The position numbers and the translations under genes were made by a program. Below the pieces are notes generated by a model. The model was not told the DNA's origin. It did not search any database and saw only the letters and a program-made list of their open reading frames with translations. 12,878 bases of DNA, taken from assembly GCA_016296165.1 (NCBI GenBank), contig JAEDJV010000068.1, forward strand, positions 1-12,878, read 5' to 3'. Every line of letters begins with the position of its first letter. Positions within the stretch are counted from its first letter, which is position 1. This DNA is from Oscillospiraceae bacterium. GTDB taxonomy: Bacteria > Bacillota > Clostridia > Oscillospirales > Ruminococcaceae. Of the stretch, positions 12,764 to 12,878 are shown piece by piece.

Positions 12764-12878
12764 ATGTTAAACAAAATAAGAGTATTGATTGGTGACGACA
12801 GTGTCGAATATGGAATAGCATTTGCAAACACACTCAGAGGGCTTGGCTGGTATGTGGTTACAAGGCCTAAGGACGGAA
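12764..12878 (+). CDS. spo0A: Response regulator receiver domain, probably Spo0A (3'-truncated by window end)
   Basis: Only 38 codons are visible. They start MLNKIRVLIGDDSVEYGIAF and reach VVTRPKDG, the first strand, the acidic pair (Asp11-Asp12) and first helix of a CheY-like receiver domain. The wording resembles Spo0A of ruminococci, and adjacency to spoIVB supports that, since spoIVB and spo0A are neighbours in most endospore formers. The phosphorylated aspartate and the DNA-binding domain lie beyond the window, so another response regulator cannot be excluded. AGGAGG lies 7 bases before the ATG. Confidence 0.75.
   Translation, partial: MLNKIRVLIGDDSVEYGIAFANTLRGLGWYVVTRPKDG

Noticed and set aside
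1..12878. CRISPR arrays, insertion sequences, tRNA or rRNA genes
   Set aside because: No regularly spaced direct repeats, transposase-like frames with terminal inverted repeats, or cloverleaf/rRNA sequence were seen by eye on either strand.

Overview
The window looks like a chromosomal segment from a Gram-positive, low-to-moderate G+C Clostridia-class anaerobe, most likely a Ruminococcus or close relative. The pointers are a secreted protein with a C-terminal type I dockerin (the cellulosome attachment module), the Firmicute order ylxM-ffh-rpsP-khpA-rimM-trmD, an HPr with both His15 and Ser46, and sporulation genes (spoIVB, and a response regulator resembling ruminococcal Spo0A). The genus is inferred from family knowledge; no search was run.

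Layout. Positions 1-725 (+) hold the 3' part of a Wzx-like polysaccharide flippase. It converges on glgP (777-3182, -), glycogen phosphorylase, and both share a bidirectional terminator. An 821-bp gap (3183-4003) follows. It holds the glgP promoter and a foldable glgP leader, a strong rightward promoter, and a clear c-di-GMP-I (GEMM-I) riboswitch with an intrinsic terminator. The riboswitch lies just ahead of a secreted transglutaminase-like dockerin protein (4004-6154, +). Next, from a consensus promoter overlapped by a perfect inverted repeat, comes a translation and protein-export cluster: ylxM, ffh, rpsP, khpA, rimM, trmD (6331-10094). Hairpin terminators or attenuators sit after rpsP and after khpA. 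ptsH (HPr, 10387-10659) has its own consensus promoter. It converges on spoIVB (10714-11922, -) across another bidirectional terminator. Divergent from spoIVB are an unrecognised four-helix membrane protein (12121-12555, +) and the first 38 codons of a response regulator, probably Spo0A (12764-end), each with its own sigma-A type promoter.

How the parts fit. Three themes adjoin: housekeeping translation and SRP genes; carbon storage and carbon sensing (GlgP, HPr); and developmental control (SpoIVB, Spo0A, an unknown membrane protein between them). The most notable element is the c-di-GMP riboswitch controlling a dockerin-bearing transglutaminase-fold protein, which links second-messenger signalling to a probable cell-surface or cellulosome-associated protein. 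The sequence also suggests the mechanism: an aptamer strand can pair with the 5' arm of the terminator, predicting a c-di-GMP OFF switch. Secondary points are a possible pseudoknotted glgP leader, a Spo0A-box-like heptamer upstream of the glgP promoter, the operator-like palindrome on the ylxM promoter, and an ambiguous, possibly non-AUG start for the membrane protein beside spo0A.
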